Shown one piece after another: positions 39,210 through 51,627 of a stretch of 64,000 bases of DNA. The stretch is from Variovorax sp. HW608 (GTDB lineage: Bacteria; Pseudomonadota; Gammaproteobacteria; Burkholderiales; Burkholderiaceae_C). The DNA is taken from the NCBI RefSeq assembly GCF_900090195.1, contig NZ_LT607803.1, forward strand, positions 6,164,229 to 6,228,228, written 5' to 3'. The number at the start of each line of letters is the position of its first letter. Position 1 is the first letter of the stretch. The notes under the pieces are model-generated. The model saw nothing but the letters and a program-made list of their open reading frames with translations, did not search any database and was not told the origin of the DNA. Both the position numbers and the translations under genes were made by a program.

Positions 39210-39926
39210 ATGAAAATCGAAAACATCAAGGTTGCCTGCTCGAGCTGCAACCTGCGGGAGCTCTGCATGCCGGTAGGGCTGGATCCCTCCGAGCTCCAAC
39301 GCATCGACGACATCGTGGCCAAACGGCGCAAGGTCCGCCGCCGCGAGATGCTCTTTCGCAACGGCGATCGCTTCACCTCGCTCTACGCGATCCGCACCGG
39401 CGTCTTCAAGACCCGGGTGGCGAGCCAGGACGGCCGCGACCAGGTAACGGGCTTCCAGATGGCCGGCGAGATCATCGGCCTCGACGGCATCGTCAACGAC
39501 CAGCACACCTGCGACGCGGTGGCGCTGGAGGATTCCGAAGTCTGCGTGATGCCCTTCGACCGCATCGAGGAGCTTTCGCGCGAGGTGACCGCGCTGCAAC
39601 GGCACGTGCACCAGATCATGAGCCGCGAGATCGTGCGCGAGCACGGCGTGATGATGCTGCTGGGCAGCATGCGCGCCGAAGAGCGCCTCGCGGCCTTCCT
39701 CCTCAATCTCGCGCAGCGCCTGCATGCGCGCGGCTTCTCGCGCTCCGAACTCGTGCTGCGCATGACGCGCGAGGAGATCGGCAGCTACCTCGGGCTCAAG
39801 CTCGAAACCGTGAGCCGCACCCTCTCCAAGTTCATGGAAGAGGGGCTCATCGAGGTCCAGCAGCGCAACCTGCGCATCGTCGATGCCGAGGGCCTGCGCC
39901 GGCTCATCACGCCGGCCGCCTGCTGA
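39210..39926 (+). CDS. fnr: FNR/ANR-type oxygen-responsive regulator
   Basis: The 238-residue Crp-Fnr protein has four Cys positioned for a 4Fe-4S cluster: C10, C13 and C19 (ACSSCNLRELC) and C101 (HTCDAV). It also has a cyclic-nucleotide-fold domain and a C-terminal HTH (REEIGSYLGLKLETVSRTLSKF, about 190-211), whose ETVSR helix reads TTGAT half-sites. No strong ribosome site is visible at the ATG. It is divergent from hemN and near the cbb3 locus it probably controls. Confidence 0.95.
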   Translation: MKIENIKVACSSCNLRELCMPVGLDPSELQRIDDIVAKRRKVRRREMLFRNGDRFTSLYAIRTGVFKTRVASQDGRDQVTGFQMAGEIIGLDGIVNDQHTCDAVALEDSEVCVMPFDRIEELSREVTALQRHVHQIMSREIVREHGVMMLLGSMRAEERLAAFLLNLAQRLHARGFSRSELVLRMTREEIGSYLGLKLETVSRTLSKFMEEGLIEVQQRNLRIVDAEGLRRLITPAAC

Positions 39927-39991
39927 TCGGCGCCGCCCACCAATCCAAGACACCTGCGGAACCGGCCCTGCCGGGCCGCTGGGTGCACCCT

Positions 39992-40258
39992 TCACCGCAC
40001 ATCGTCCGCCGGCGTCGCGGCATGGTTGCGGCCGCTCAAGGCCGGCATCAGCTTCTTGTCGGCCAGGGTCTTGTTGATTTCGATGCCCTGCCGATAGTAG
40101 TCCTCGGCGACGACCGGGTCCGGCGAGCGCATGGCCAGCCACAGCGTGACGAAGCTCGCGACCACCACCACCGCCGGACCGGCCAGGACCATCCACAGCA
40201 GCGGGTAGCGCCACCAGGGTTGGCTGGTGACTGCATCGTTCTTGTTCGTTGCGTTCAT
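39992..40258 (-). CDS. short FixH-like cbb3 oxidase accessory protein
   Basis: The 88-residue protein has one TM helix (YPLLWMVLAGPAVVVVASFVTLWLAM) and then RSPDPVVAEDYYRQGIEINKTLADKK, a pattern shared with FixH/CcoH proteins. It is shorter than canonical FixH (about 150). AAGGAG lies 6 bp before the ATG at 40258. It ends the cco gene row after ccoG, as ccoH does elsewhere. Confidence 0.8.
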   Translation of the reverse strand: MNATNKNDAVTSQPWWRYPLLWMVLAGPAVVVVASFVTLWLAMRSPDPVVAEDYYRQGIEINKTLADKKLMPALSGRNHAATPADDVR

Positions 40259-40278
40259 CGTCATCTCCTTGAATCGCA

Positions 40279-41721
40279 TCAACGGGGCACCATGAAGGTC
40301 GCCTTCTCCGAAACCTGCGCCCCGCCCTCGGCGGCGCGGACGTCGAAATACACCGGGTGCGAACCCGGCTCCGCGCCGCCATACGGCAGTTGGAGGCGCA
40401 CCGCGACCCAGCGCGACTGCGCAGGCCCCACTTCCACAGGCTGTTCGGGCGACGCGCGCAGTCCGTCGAGACCGCGAGCCTCGATGCGGTAGTGCTGCGT
40501 CTTTTCGGTCGCGTTCATGATCTGCAGGCGGTACACGTTCTCGATCCGGCCGCCTTCGGCGATGCGCGCCAGCGTGCCGCGATCGCGCACCACGTCCACC
40601 TTGAGCGGCGTGCGGATCACCAGGCTGGCCAGCAGGCCGATGCACAGCGCGACCAGGACGCCGCTGTAGATCAGCACCCGCGGCCGCAGCACGCGGCGCA
40701 ACATCTGCCGCGATGACCAGTGCCCCGCCATGCTGTTCTGCGTGGCGTAGCGGATCAGGCCGCGCGGCGAGGCGAGCTTGTCCATCACCGTGTTGCAGGC
40801 GTCCACGCACAGGCCGCAGCCGATGCACTCGTACTGCAGGCCCTGCCGGATGTCGATGCCGGTCGGACACACCTGCACGCACAGCGAGCAGTCGATGCAG
40901 TCGCCCTGCCCCAGCGCCCGCGCATCCGCGCCCTTGGCCCGCACGCCGCGAGGCTCGCCGCGCTCGGTGTCGTAGCTCACGATCAGCGTGTCGCGGTCGA
41001 ACATCGCGCTCTGGAAGCGCGCGTACGGGCACATGTACTTGCAGACCTGCTCGCGCATGAAGCCCGCATTGCCATAGGTCGCGAAGGCGTAGAACAGCAC
41101 CCAGAAGACTTCCCAGCCGCTCATGCGCGTCTGCAGGAAGTCCAGGCCGAGATCGCGTATCGGCGTGAAGTAGCCGACGAAAGTGAAGCCGGTCCACACC
41201 GCGATGCCGAGCCACACCACGTGCTTGAACCACTTCTTGACCAGCTTCTCGATCGAGAGCTCGCCGTCGTCCAGCCGCATGCGCGCGGCGCGGTTGCCTT
41301 CGATCTTCTGCTCGATCCACAGGAAGATCTCCGCATAGACCGTCTGCGGACAGGTATAGCCGCACCACAGGCGCCCCGCCACCGCGGTGAAGAGGAAGAG
41401 CGAGAGCGCCGAGATGACCAAGAGCCCCGTCAGGTAGATCAGGTCCTGCGGATAGAGCACCAGCCCGAAGATGTAGAAGCGCCGCGTGGCCAGGTCGAAG
41501 AGCACCGCCTGCCGCTGCCCCCACTCGAGCCACGGCATGCCGTAGAACACCAGTTGGGTGACGAACACCATGACCCAGCGCCAGCGCGCGAAGACGCCGT
41601 CGATGGAGCGTGGGTAGACCTTCTTGTGCGCCTCGTACAGGCCCACGCTCTTCTCGGCCGCCGCGATCGGGATCACGCGGCGCGGCGCGCTGCTTGGTGG
41701 CGGCGAAGCGGAATCCCGCAC
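40279..41721 (-). CDS. ccoG: cbb3 oxidase accessory polyferredoxin CcoG
   Basis: The 480-residue membrane protein has TM helices, the redox motif CGYTCPQTVYAEIF, CKYMCPYARFQSAMFD, two 4Fe-4S motifs (CIDCSLCVQVCPTG and CIGCGLCVDACNTV) and a C-terminal IgG-like domain. CcoG reduces Cu(II) during delivery of copper to the cbb3 oxidase. The GTG start at 41721 has GAGGG about 8 bp upstream. It follows ccoP by 10 bp. Confidence 0.94.
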   Translation of the reverse strand: MRDSASPPPSSAPRRVIPIAAAEKSVGLYEAHKKVYPRSIDGVFARWRWVMVFVTQLVFYGMPWLEWGQRQAVLFDLATRRFYIFGLVLYPQDLIYLTGLLVISALSLFLFTAVAGRLWCGYTCPQTVYAEIFLWIEQKIEGNRAARMRLDDGELSIEKLVKKWFKHVVWLGIAVWTGFTFVGYFTPIRDLGLDFLQTRMSGWEVFWVLFYAFATYGNAGFMREQVCKYMCPYARFQSAMFDRDTLIVSYDTERGEPRGVRAKGADARALGQGDCIDCSLCVQVCPTGIDIRQGLQYECIGCGLCVDACNTVMDKLASPRGLIRYATQNSMAGHWSSRQMLRRVLRPRVLIYSGVLVALCIGLLASLVIRTPLKVDVVRDRGTLARIAEGGRIENVYRLQIMNATEKTQHYRIEARGLDGLRASPEQPVEVGPAQSRWVAVRLQLPYGGAEPGSHPVYFDVRAAEGGAQVSEKATFMVPR

Positions 41722-41731
41722 GGGTGAACCC

Positions 41732-42655
41732 TCAAGGTGAGCCGGCCGCCGGCGCCTTGCCGTTCGACAGGCCCCACACGTAAGCGGTCAGCACGTGGAT
41801 CTGAGCCTCGGTCAGGCGCCCCTGCTGCGCCGGCATCTGGTTGGTCTTGCCGGAGTTGATCATCTGCATGATGGCCTCCAGCCCGTAGCCGTGCAGCCAG
41901 ATCTGGTCCGTGAGGTTCGGCGCACCCACCGCGGTGTTGCCGACGCCGCCGATGCCGTGGCACGACGCGCAGACAGTGAACTTGCTCTTGCCCAGCCCCG
42001 CACGCACCGAGTCGTGCGGGCTGCCAGAGAGGCTCAGCACGTAGTTGGCAAGGTTCTTCACGTCCTCAGGCGTGCCGACGGCTTCGGCCATCGGCGGCAT
42101 CACGCCGATGCGGCCGAGGGTGATCGACTCCTTGATCTTCTCCGGCGTGCCGCCGTGCAGCCAGTCGTTGTCGGTGAGGTTCGGAAAGCCCTTGCCGCCG
42201 CGCGCATCGGAGCCATGGCACTGCGCGCAGTTGTTGAGGAAGAGGCGCTCGCCGATCGCGATCGCGCCCGGATCGGCCGCCACCTTCTCCACCGGCAGTG
42301 CGGTGTAGGCGGCATAGACCGGTTCGAGATCGCGGTTGGCCTTCGCGAGGTCCTTGGCGTACTCGCCGTCGGTGCTCCACTCGAGCCGGCCCTTGTAGCT
42401 GCCCAGCCCCGGGAAGACGAAGAGGTAGCCCAGCCCGAACACGATGGTGAGCACGAACAGGCCCATCCACCAGCGCGGCATCGGGTTGTTCATCTCGCGC
42501 AGGTCCTCGTCCCAGACGTGGCCGGTGGTGTTGTCCGCACTGGCCGGGGTCCTGCTGCGCGCCGTGATCCACAGGAGCAGCAGGCAGGCCAGGATGCCGC
42601 CAATGGTGGCGATCGCGATGTAGTGCGACCAGAAATCGTGAATGAAGTCGCTCAT
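41732..42655 (-). CDS. ccoP: cbb3-type cytochrome c oxidase subunit III (diheme)
   Basis: The 307-residue membrane-anchored protein has one N-terminal TM region and two c-type heme sites, CAQCHGSD and CASCHGIG, with distal Met segments (PPMAEAVG, QMPAQQGRLT). It passes electrons to CcoN. It follows ccoQ by 4 bp. Confidence 0.96.
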   Translation of the reverse strand: MSDFIHDFWSHYIAIATIGGILACLLLLWITARSRTPASADNTTGHVWDEDLREMNNPMPRWWMGLFVLTIVFGLGYLFVFPGLGSYKGRLEWSTDGEYAKDLAKANRDLEPVYAAYTALPVEKVAADPGAIAIGERLFLNNCAQCHGSDARGGKGFPNLTDNDWLHGGTPEKIKESITLGRIGVMPPMAEAVGTPEDVKNLANYVLSLSGSPHDSVRAGLGKSKFTVCASCHGIGGVGNTAVGAPNLTDQIWLHGYGLEAIMQMINSGKTNQMPAQQGRLTEAQIHVLTAYVWGLSNGKAPAAGSP

Positions 42656-42659
42656 GGTG

Positions 42660-42797
42660 TCAGTCCTGCTCGAAGGGCAAGCGGGCCGCGGCCTCGAAGG
42701 CCTGCGCGCGACGGCGCGAGTAGGCCCACACGAGGATGCCGATGAAGGTCACGAAGGAGACCAGCGTGGCGATGATGCGCAAGGTGGTGATGTCCAT
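42660..42797 (-). CDS. ccoQ: cbb3 oxidase small subunit CcoQ
   Basis: A 45-residue single-TM protein (MDITTLRIIATLVSFVTFIG and then ILVWAYSRRRAQAF), the size and place of CcoQ between ccoO and ccoP. It stabilises the cbb3 complex. Confidence 0.9.
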   Translation of the reverse strand: MDITTLRIIATLVSFVTFIGILVWAYSRRRAQAFEAAARLPFEQD

Positions 42798-42808
42798 GGT
42801 GGTCCTCT

Positions 42809-43438
42809 TTACTTGAGCGCGAGGCCGAGCGACTGCAGGTAGGCGACCAGCGCATCCAGTTCCGTCTTGCCCTTGACGTCGCCGGGCGCGGCGGCGATCT
42901 GCTCGTCGGTGAACGGCACGCCGACACGGCGCAGGGCGCGCATGTGGTCCGCGGCGTCGGACGGCGTGACCTGGGTCTTCTCGAGCCACGGATACGCGGG
43001 CATGTTCGATTCGGGCACCACGTCGCGCGGGTTGTGCAGGTGGATGCGATGCCACTCGTCGCTGTAGCGGCCGCCCACGCGATGCAGGTCGGGGCCGGTG
43101 CGCTTGCTGCCCCACTGGAAGGGATGGTCGTAGACGAATTCACCCGCCACCGAGTAGTGCCCGTAGCGCAGCGTCTCCGCACGGAACGGCCGGATCATCT
43201 GCGAGTGGCAGTTGTAGCAACCCTCGCGCACGTAGACGTCGCGGCCGAGCACCTGCAGCGCAGTGGGCGGCGTGAGGCCGGTGATCGGCTCCGTGGTCGA
43301 CTTCTGGAAGAACAGCGGCACGATCTCGACCAGGCCGCCGACGGCGACGACCAGCAGGATCAGCACGATCATCAGGAAGTTGTTGGTCTCGATCTTCTGA
43401 TGCGAGAAAGTGGAGGACTCAGGGTTCGTGGAGCTCAT
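42809..43438 (-). CDS. ccoO: cbb3-type cytochrome c oxidase subunit II (monoheme)
   Basis: The 209-residue protein has an N-terminal membrane anchor ([20 protein letters not shown]), one heme c site in [15 protein letters not shown] and an axial Met in [10 protein letters not shown]. Its start has GAGGAAAG upstream. It lies 19 bp after ccoN. Confidence 0.96.
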   Translation of the reverse strand: MSSTNPESSTFSHQKIETNNFLMIVLILLVVAVGGLVEIVPLFFQKSTTEPITGLTPPTALQVLGRDVYVREGCYNCHSQMIRPFRAETLRYGHYSVAGEFVYDHPFQWGSKRTGPDLHRVGGRYSDEWHRIHLHNPRDVVPESNMPAYPWLEKTQVTPSDAADHMRALRRVGVPFTDEQIAAAPGDVKGKTELDALVAYLQSLGLALK

Positions 43439-43457
43439 TGTTCTTTCCTCGATTCCT

Positions 43458-44897
43458 TCAGGCATGGGCCGCGGCAGGCAGCGGAATACGTGCCCGCACC
43501 GACTGGCCGGCGCCGATCGTCATCACGACGTTCCATGCCATCACCAGCATGCCGGCGAGGTACAGCACGCCGCCGATCAGGCGCACCACGTAGTAGGGAT
43601 AGGTGGCCTTCACGCCTTCGACGAAGGTGTAGGTGAGCGTGCCGTCGGGGTTGATCGAACGCCACATCAGCCCCTGCATCACGCCGGCGATCCACATCGC
43701 GGCGATGTAGAGCACGATGCCGATGGTCGACATCCAGAAGTGCAGCTCGACCGCCTTCATGCTGTACATCTCGGTGCGGTTGTACAGGCGCGGGATCAGG
43801 TAGTAGAGCGACCCCATCGTGATCAGGCCCACCCAGCCGAGCGCGCCGGCGTGCACGTGGCCGATGGTCCAGTCGGTGTAGTGGGACAGCGCGTTCACCG
43901 TCTTCACCGACATCATCGGGCCCTCGAAGGTCGCCATGCCGTAGAACGACAGCGCCACGATCAGGAAACGGATGATCGGGTCGGTGCGCAGCTTGTGCCA
44001 TGCACCCGAGAGCGTCATGATCCCGTTGATCATCCCGCCCCAGCTCGGCGCGAGCAGGATCAGCGAGAACACCATGCCGATGGATTGCGTCCAGTCGGGC
44101 AGCGCGGTGTAGTGCAGATGGTGCGGGCCCGCCCACATGTAGGTGAAGATCAGCGCCCAGAAGTGCACGATCGACAGCCGGTACGAATACACCGGCCGCC
44201 CCGCCTGCTTGGGGATGTAGTAGTACATCATCCCGAGGAAGCCCGCGGTGAGGAAGAAGCCCACCGCGTTGTGGCCGTACCACCACTGCACCATCGCGTC
44301 CTGCACGCCCGCGTAGGCCGAGTAGCTCTTCATCCAGCCCGCGGGAACGGCCGCGCTGTTGACGATGTGCAGCAAGGCGACCGCGATGATGAACGCACCG
44401 TAGAACCAGTTGGCCACATAGATGTGCTTCACCTTGCGGACCGCGAGGGTGCCGAAGAACACGATCGCATAGGCCACCCACACCACCGCGATCAGGATGT
44501 CGATCGGCCATTCGAGCTCGGCGTATTCCTTGCCGCTGGTGTAGCCCAGCGGCAGGCTGATGGCGGCGGCCACGATCACCGCCTGCCAGCCCCAGAACAC
44601 GAAGGACGCGAGGGCCGGCGCGAAGAGGCGGACCTGGCAGGTGCGCTGCACCACGTGGAAGCTCGTCGCCATCAGCGCGCATCCGCCGAACGCAAAGATC
44701 ACCGCGTTGGTGTGCAGCGGACGCAGCCGCCCGTAGCTGAGCCAGGGAATGCCGAAGTTCAGCTCGGGCCACGCCAGTTGCGACGCGATGACCACGCCGA
44801 CGAGCATGCCCACCACGCCCCAGACCACCGACATGATGGCGAACTGCCGCACCGCGGTGTCGCTGTAGACCGCTGCGGGAGGATTCGGAGATTGCAT
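43458..44897 (-). CDS. ccoN: cbb3-type cytochrome c oxidase catalytic subunit I
   Basis: The 479-residue protein has about 12 TM helices and the heme-copper oxidase His set: [36 protein letters not shown] and [14 protein letters not shown]. It reduces O2 to water with high affinity. AGAAGG precedes the ATG. A perfect FNR box (44956-44969) is 58 bp upstream, overlapping the ccoS stop, so ccoNOQPGH has its own promoter. Confidence 0.97.
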   Translation of the reverse strand: MQSPNPPAAVYSDTAVRQFAIMSVVWGVVGMLVGVVIASQLAWPELNFGIPWLSYGRLRPLHTNAVIFAFGGCALMATSFHVVQRTCQVRLFAPALASFVFWGWQAVIVAAAISLPLGYTSGKEYAELEWPIDILIAVVWVAYAIVFFGTLAVRKVKHIYVANWFYGAFIIAVALLHIVNSAAVPAGWMKSYSAYAGVQDAMVQWWYGHNAVGFFLTAGFLGMMYYYIPKQAGRPVYSYRLSIVHFWALIFTYMWAGPHHLHYTALPDWTQSIGMVFSLILLAPSWGGMINGIMTLSGAWHKLRTDPIIRFLIVALSFYGMATFEGPMMSVKTVNALSHYTDWTIGHVHAGALGWVGLITMGSLYYLIPRLYNRTEMYSMKAVELHFWMSTIGIVLYIAAMWIAGVMQGLMWRSINPDGTLTYTFVEGVKATYPYYVVRLIGGVLYLAGMLVMAWNVVMTIGAGQSVRARIPLPAAAHA

Positions 44898-44955
44898 CGT
44901 CGGACCTTCTCTTATGGAACTGGTCCGAGTGTCCAAGTGGCCCGCCGGAGCGGGA

Positions 44956-44969
44956 TTGATGCAGATCAA
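44956..44969 (-). promoter_or_regulatory. FNR box before ccoN
   Basis: ATTGAT-gcag-ATCAAT contains a perfect TTGAT-N4-ATCAA palindrome. It overlaps the ccoS stop codon (44966-44968) and lies 58 bp from the ccoN ATG. Confidence 0.85.
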
Positions 44970-45103
44970 TCGTTGCGCAGAATGCGCTCGCCTTCGTGGT
45001 CGACGTTTTCGAACTGACCACAGTGCACCGCCCACCAGAGCCCGCCGAGGATCATCAGCACGAGCACCACGGAGAACGGGATGAGCAGAAAGAGGATGTC
45101 CAT
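44966..45103 (-). CDS. ccoS: cbb3 oxidase maturation protein CcoS
   Basis: A 45-residue single-TM protein, [20 protein letters not shown] then [22 protein letters not shown], the normal CcoS pattern needed for cofactor insertion. It starts 5 bp after ccoI, so the two are cotranscribed. Confidence 0.92.
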   Translation of the reverse strand: MDILFLLIPFSVVLVLMILGGLWWAVHCGQFENVDHEGERILRND

Positions 45104-45108
45104 CGCCC

Positions 45109-47433
45109 TCAGCCTCCGGGTTGCCGCGCGAGCCGCGCCGCATTGAGCACGACCAGCACCGAACTGCCTGCCATGCCGAGCCCCGCGAGCCACGGCGGCA
45201 ACCAGCCCGCCAGCGCCAGCGGTACGCACAGGGCGTTGTAGCCGCCGGCCCACCAGAGGTTCTGCCGCACCACGCGCAAGGTGCGCTTGGCCTGCGAGAG
45301 GGTCTGCACGATGGCAGAGAGTTCGCCGCCCATGACGATGAAATCCGCGCGCGCCTGGGTCAGCGGCACCGCATGCCCGAACGCGAAGGAGGCGTCCGCC
45401 TGCGCGATCACCGGACCGTCGTTGAGGCCGTCGCCGACCATCACGACGCGATGGCCCGCCCTCTGCGCCTGGCGGATGACGCGCAGCTTCTCTTCAGGCA
45501 GACAGTCTCCGCGCGCAGCACGGATCCCCGCGCGCTCGGCAACGTCCTTGGCTGCCGCATCGCGATCGCCGGAAAGAAGCTGCACCGCGAGGCCTTGTGC
45601 CTCCAGCTCGGTCACGGCCGGTGCAGCATCGGCGCGAAGATCCTCGGCCAGGACGAAGCTCGCGACCCAGCCTTCCTCATCCGCCAGATGCACCTGCGCG
45701 GCATCCGACTGCAGCGGTTCGACCCCGCAGAACGCCGAAGCGCCCAGCCGAAGGGCCCGCACTTTGCCTCCTGCGTCGCCCTTGCGACGCAGGAGGCCGG
45801 CGATTCCTTCTCCCGCGTGCTCCTTCCCTTCGACCAGATCCCATGCCGGCGATGAACGGAACTGCGCATTCCAGGCATTCATCAGCGCGCGCGACGCGGG
45901 ATGAAGCGAATGCGCCGCCAGCGCGGCCGCGAGTTCCACCGCATCGCCCGGCCGCAAGCCTTTGCGGCAATAGACGCGCTCGAGTCGAGGCACGTCATGC
46001 GTGAGGGTGCCGGTCTTGTCGAAGACCACCGTGTCGACCGAGGCCAGCGTCTCGAGTGCCTGCAGGTTGTGCACCATCACGCCGTGGCGTGCGAGCGAGC
46101 CGGCGCTGGCGAGCATCGCGGCGGGCGTGGCCAGAGACAGCGCGCAGGGACAGGTGACGATCAAGACCGAGACCGCCACCATCAGCGCCTTGCCCGAATC
46201 GATGTGCCACCACAATGCCGCCGCGAGCGCCGCGGCGACGAGCACCGCCAGCAGGAAGGGGCGCGCGGCACGATCGGCGAGTTGCGCGAGCCGCGGCTTC
46301 TGCAGCGATGCGCTTTCCATCAAGGCGACGATCTGCGCGAAGCGCGTGCCCTGTCCGATCGATTCGATCCGTACCTGCACCGCAGAGGCGATGTTGTGGC
46401 TGCCCGCCAGCACCCGGTCCCCGCAAGGACGCGGAACGGGGCGCGATTCGCCGGTCAGCAGCGCTTCGTCGGCGGTCGTGTCGCCCGCGATCACGACGCC
46501 ATCCGCCGGAAACGCCTCGCCCGGCAGCACGCGGACCACGTCGCCCATGGCGAGGCGTCGAACCGAAACGCGGGTGAACACCCCGCCTTCGCCAAGACGC
46601 TCGACGCTGTCCGGCAGCCGGTTCATCACCGCTTCGAGCGCGCCGGCCGTGCGGTCGCGCAGCCGTGCCTCCAGCCACCTGCCGGTGAGCAGGAAGAACA
46701 CGAACATCGTGAGCGAATCGAAATACACCTCGTGGCCGAGCGGCCCTTGCGCATCGAAGGTTGCGGCGGTGCTGACGACGAACGCGATCGCGATGCCGAG
46801 TGAGACCGGCAGGTCCATGCCGATGCGCCGCGCGCGCAGATCGCGCCAGGCGCTGCGGAAGAACGGCCCGCAGGAGAACAGCATCACCGGCAGCGTCAGC
46901 ACCCAGGAGGCCCAGCGCAGCAACTGGGCTGCGTCGGCCGACATGTCGCCGGGCTGCGCGATGTACGCGGGATAGGCGTACATCATGACCTGCATCATGC
47001 AGAAGCCCGCCACCAGCCAGCGCCAGAGCGCGAGCCTTGCCTCGCGCGAACGCCGCGCACGCACGGACAGGTCGCCGGCCGGCACCAGCGGGTAGCCAGC
47101 CGCCGCCGAGGCCGCGAACCAGCGCGAAGGTCTGACTGCGGCGGAAGACCAGACGATGCGCGCCCGGTGGCTGGCGGCGTTGACTTCCACGCTCTCCACG
47201 CCGGGGACCCGCCCCACGGCCTCTTCGACGGCCAGTGCGCAGGCTGCGCAGTGCATGCCATCGACGACGACCTGCGATTCCCAGCGCTCGCCGGCCTTGT
47301 CGCCGCCGAGCGAGCGCCCGAACACCGGCCATTCGGCCGGATCGTCCAGCAGCGCCCAGTCCGGCTGCGGCACCGCCTCGTCGCGAGAAGAATCGAAACG
47401 CCCGGCCGGGCCGTGCGTGAGCGCAGCTTGCAT
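45109..47433 (-). CDS. ccoI: P1B-type copper-exporting ATPase for cbb3 assembly
   Basis: The 774-residue ATPase has an N-terminal heavy-metal domain with GMHCAAC, TM helices with the CPC motif (VTCPCALSL), DKTGTLT phosphorylation site, the SLHP motif (HSLHPASR) and GDGLNDGPV. Together with the ccoS neighbour this is the CcoI/CopA2 type that supplies copper for cbb3 assembly. An FNR-like box is 36 bp upstream. Confidence 0.94.
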   Translation of the reverse strand: MQAALTHGPAGRFDSSRDEAVPQPDWALLDDPAEWPVFGRSLGGDKAGERWESQVVVDGMHCAACALAVEEAVGRVPGVESVEVNAASHRARIVWSSAAVRPSRWFAASAAAGYPLVPAGDLSVRARRSREARLALWRWLVAGFCMMQVMMYAYPAYIAQPGDMSADAAQLLRWASWVLTLPVMLFSCGPFFRSAWRDLRARRIGMDLPVSLGIAIAFVVSTAATFDAQGPLGHEVYFDSLTMFVFFLLTGRWLEARLRDRTAGALEAVMNRLPDSVERLGEGGVFTRVSVRRLAMGDVVRVLPGEAFPADGVVIAGDTTADEALLTGESRPVPRPCGDRVLAGSHNIASAVQVRIESIGQGTRFAQIVALMESASLQKPRLAQLADRAARPFLLAVLVAAALAAALWWHIDSGKALMVAVSVLIVTCPCALSLATPAAMLASAGSLARHGVMVHNLQALETLASVDTVVFDKTGTLTHDVPRLERVYCRKGLRPGDAVELAAALAAHSLHPASRALMNAWNAQFRSSPAWDLVEGKEHAGEGIAGLLRRKGDAGGKVRALRLGASAFCGVEPLQSDAAQVHLADEEGWVASFVLAEDLRADAAPAVTELEAQGLAVQLLSGDRDAAAKDVAERAGIRAARGDCLPEEKLRVIRQAQRAGHRVVMVGDGLNDGPVIAQADASFAFGHAVPLTQARADFIVMGGELSAIVQTLSQAKRTLRVVRQNLWWAGGYNALCVPLALAGWLPPWLAGLGMAGSSVLVVLNAARLARQPGG

Positions 47434-47468
47434 GGGGGCAAGCCTAGCGCCGCGATCGCGAGCGGAAC

Positions 47469-47482
47469 TTGACGTGGATCAA
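47469..47482 (-). promoter_or_regulatory. FNR-like box before ccoI
   Basis: TTGAC-gtgg-ATCAA matches the FNR consensus in all but one base. It lies 36 bp upstream of the ccoI ATG, after the ppa terminator. Confidence 0.7.
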
Positions 47483-47497
47483 ACGATACCGGTCGGC

Positions 47498-47539
47498 AAG
47501 AAAAAGCGCCTCGCCGCAGATGCAGCGAGGCGCCTTTTC
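47498..47539 (-). terminator. intrinsic terminator after ppa
   Basis: Arms GCGCCTCGC (47506-47514) and GCGAGGCGC (47525-47533) form a 9-bp stem. On the minus strand it is followed by TTTTTCTT. It separates ppa from ccoI; the plus-strand side has CTTTTCC, so it could work both ways. Confidence 0.85.
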
Positions 47540-47560
47540 CGAAAAGAGCCGACGCGTGAA

Positions 47561-48088
47561 TTACTTCTTGTAGTTCGCGATGCCGTCCATGATTTCCTTC
47601 TTCGCGGCATCGACGCCTTCCCAGCCGAGCACCTTGACCCACTTGCCGGCTTCCAGGTCCTTGTAGTGCTCGAAAAAGTGCGTCACGGCCTTCAGGCGCA
47701 TGGGGTTCACGTCCTCGACCTTCTTCCAGTGGCTGTAGATGGGCAGGACCTTGTCGGTCGGCACCGCGAGCACCTTGCCGTCGACGCCGGCCTCGTCTTC
47801 CATCATCAGGATGCCGAGGGGGCGGCACGGCACCACGACGCCGGGCACCAGCGCGTAAGGCGTGATCACGAGCACGTCGACCGGGTCGCCGTCGCCCGAC
47901 AGCGTCTGCGGCACGTAGCCGTAGTTCGTCGGGTAGTGCATGGCGGTGGTCATGAAGCGGTCGACGAAGATCGCGCCCGATTCCTTGTCGACTTCGTACT
48001 TGATCGGGTCGGCGTTCATCGGAATCTCGATGACGACGTTGAAGGCTTCGGGGGCGTCTTTACCGGGGGAAACTTGACCGAGGGACAT
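47561..48088 (-). CDS. ppa: soluble inorganic pyrophosphatase
   Basis: The 175-residue family I enzyme hydrolyses cytosolic PPi. It has the active-site sequence [27 protein letters not shown], and Glu/Asp residues in [13 protein letters not shown]. It lies divergent from the membrane pyrophosphatase hppA across about 250 bp, so the cell has both PPi-hydrolysing routes side by side. Confidence 0.96.
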   Translation of the reverse strand: MSLGQVSPGKDAPEAFNVVIEIPMNADPIKYEVDKESGAIFVDRFMTTAMHYPTNYGYVPQTLSGDGDPVDVLVITPYALVPGVVVPCRPLGILMMEDEAGVDGKVLAVPTDKVLPIYSHWKKVEDVNPMRLKAVTHFFEHYKDLEAGKWVKVLGWEGVDAAKKEIMDGIANYKK

Positions 48089-48338
48089 GATCGTGCTTGG
48101 TAGTTTGAAAGTGTTATCGGGATGCGGACAAACCCGAAGTTTACTTTCCATGTCACGGCCCGGTCGCACGAAAGCGCGGATTTGCCTGTAAATTGCCCTC
48201 GTTGGCCAATCGTTCCCTGCCGTCCAGGCACCGGGGCCTCGAGGAAGCAACGCGACGGAAGCACTGACCCGTACGCGCTGCGCACCGGGTCCGGCTTACG
48301 TCTCCATCAAGTCTGACGAACTACTGGAGAAGCAACGC

Positions 48339-50531
<2,193 letters not shown>

Positions 50532-50548
50532 AGGTGCTGCAGCACAAA

Positions 50549-50580
50549 GAAAAAGACCCGCACCGGCCGGTGCGGGTCTT
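50549..50580. terminator. perfect 28-bp palindromic terminator between hppA and the next gene
   Basis: Positions 50553-50580 form a perfect palindrome with 14-bp arms (AAGACCCGCACCGG and its complement). On the minus strand it runs into TTTTTCTTTG, a strong terminator for the unknown gene at 50598. It also ends hppA from the other side. Confidence 0.8.
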
Positions 50581-50597
50581 CGTGGGAATGACCGCGA

Positions 50598-51152
50598 TCA
50601 GTTCAGGCTGACGGTGCGCGAAGGCTCGCTGCGCAGCGGGGCGCCCTGCAGGGTGTCGAAATCCGAGGATGCCTCGGGCGGGCGCATTTCCTCGTGCTCG
50701 TGCAAAGACGCCACCCAGCGGCCCGCCGCCGATTCCGCCGGCTCGTCGTTGGTGAAGACGCCGTCGCGGATGTAGAAGGTTTCGCCGGCCGGGCGCTCCA
50801 GGTGGAGCTCGATCAGCCGCGCGATCGGGAAGGTGTAGGTCACCAGCTTTTCCTTCGTCTTGCGGTCCTTGGCGCCGCAATTGAAGTAGCCCTCCGACGC
50901 GATGACGATGCACGAGCCGTCGACCTGGCTGTCGATGTCGCTGCCGTATCGCCACACTGCCGAGGGCATGCGCACGCGGACCTTATCGATCACCAGATCG
51001 CGCTGCTTGTTGAGCGAATTCAGTGGCGGCACCAGCGAGCGCAACTGCTTCAGGCGCTCCGCGAAGGTGTCATCCATCACGAACTCTACGTGATGCGTCG
51101 ATCCGCCGGAGCGCTTGACGACTTGCATGACGACGTGGCGTTGTCGGCTCAC
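50598..51152 (-). CDS. hypothetical protein of unknown family
   Basis: The 184-residue protein (or 176 from an ATG nearer VVKRSGGSTHH) has a compact region with FVMDDTFAERLKQLRSLVPP, DLVIDKVRVRMPSAVWRYGSD and CIVIASEGYFNCGAKDRKTK, then YTFPIARLIELHLE and an acidic Ser/Pro-rich tail. No family is recognised and no signal peptide is seen. It is followed by a strong terminator and preceded by an AT-rich 150-bp stretch with repeated ATCAATT motifs, so it appears to be a regulated single-gene unit. Confidence 0.7.
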   Translation of the reverse strand: MSRQRHVVMQVVKRSGGSTHHVEFVMDDTFAERLKQLRSLVPPLNSLNKQRDLVIDKVRVRMPSAVWRYGSDIDSQVDGSCIVIASEGYFNCGAKDRKTKEKLVTYTFPIARLIELHLERPAGETFYIRDGVFTNDEPAESAAGRWVASLHEHEEMRPPEASSDFDTLQGAPLRSEPSRTVSLN

Positions 51153-51381
51153 TGGGTCCGTCCTTTCGCGTTCAATCGAAACAGACCCGGGCCGGCACGG
51201 CCTTTGAGTGCATCGGGATCATTTGAATCGATCATCAATTAAAACTTTGGTATTGACGCAATTCACATCAATTGTTTCTAACTGTAGATCGATTTTTTCC
51301 GAATTGATAGGCGGTATGAAGTACTAAATTCAACGCGCCCAATTGGCCCATCCGTGCAACAAGTCACGCGGGCCAGGGGGT

Positions 51382-51627
51382 TCAGCCGCCCCCGCCGTTC
51401 GCCATGAGTTCGTCGAGCGCCTTGCAGGACGGTGCGCAGACCGTCTGCGACTTGCCCAGCAACTGGCGCGTGCGCAGTTGCGAGCGAACGCGGTGCTTGC
51501 CGCACATGAAGCACGACATCGTGGCGCCGCTGAACGAGGCGGAAGCACGGAACGGCGAACCCGGCGCCTTGGCCTTGTAGCGCAGCCCGTCGGCCAGCAC
51601 GGTGGTCTTGACGTCGGCCTTACTCAT
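51382..51627 (-). CDS. small Cys-rich (zinc-ribbon-like) hypothetical protein
   Basis: The 81-residue protein has MSCFMCGKHR and, 20 residues later, TVCAPSCKAL, giving a C-x2-C...C-x3-C set that could bind zinc. The middle is basic (RVRSQLRTRQ). It overlaps the next gene upstream by 8 bp (51620-51627). No family is recognised. Confidence 0.65.
   Translation of the reverse strand: MSKADVKTTVLADGLRYKAKAPGSPFRASASFSGATMSCFMCGKHRVRSQLRTRQLLGKSQTVCAPSCKALDELMANGGGG

Noticed and set aside
43410..45017. Long plus-strand frame opposite ccoN
   Set aside because: It is rich in His and Arg with no family pattern and lies opposite an unmistakable oxidase gene.
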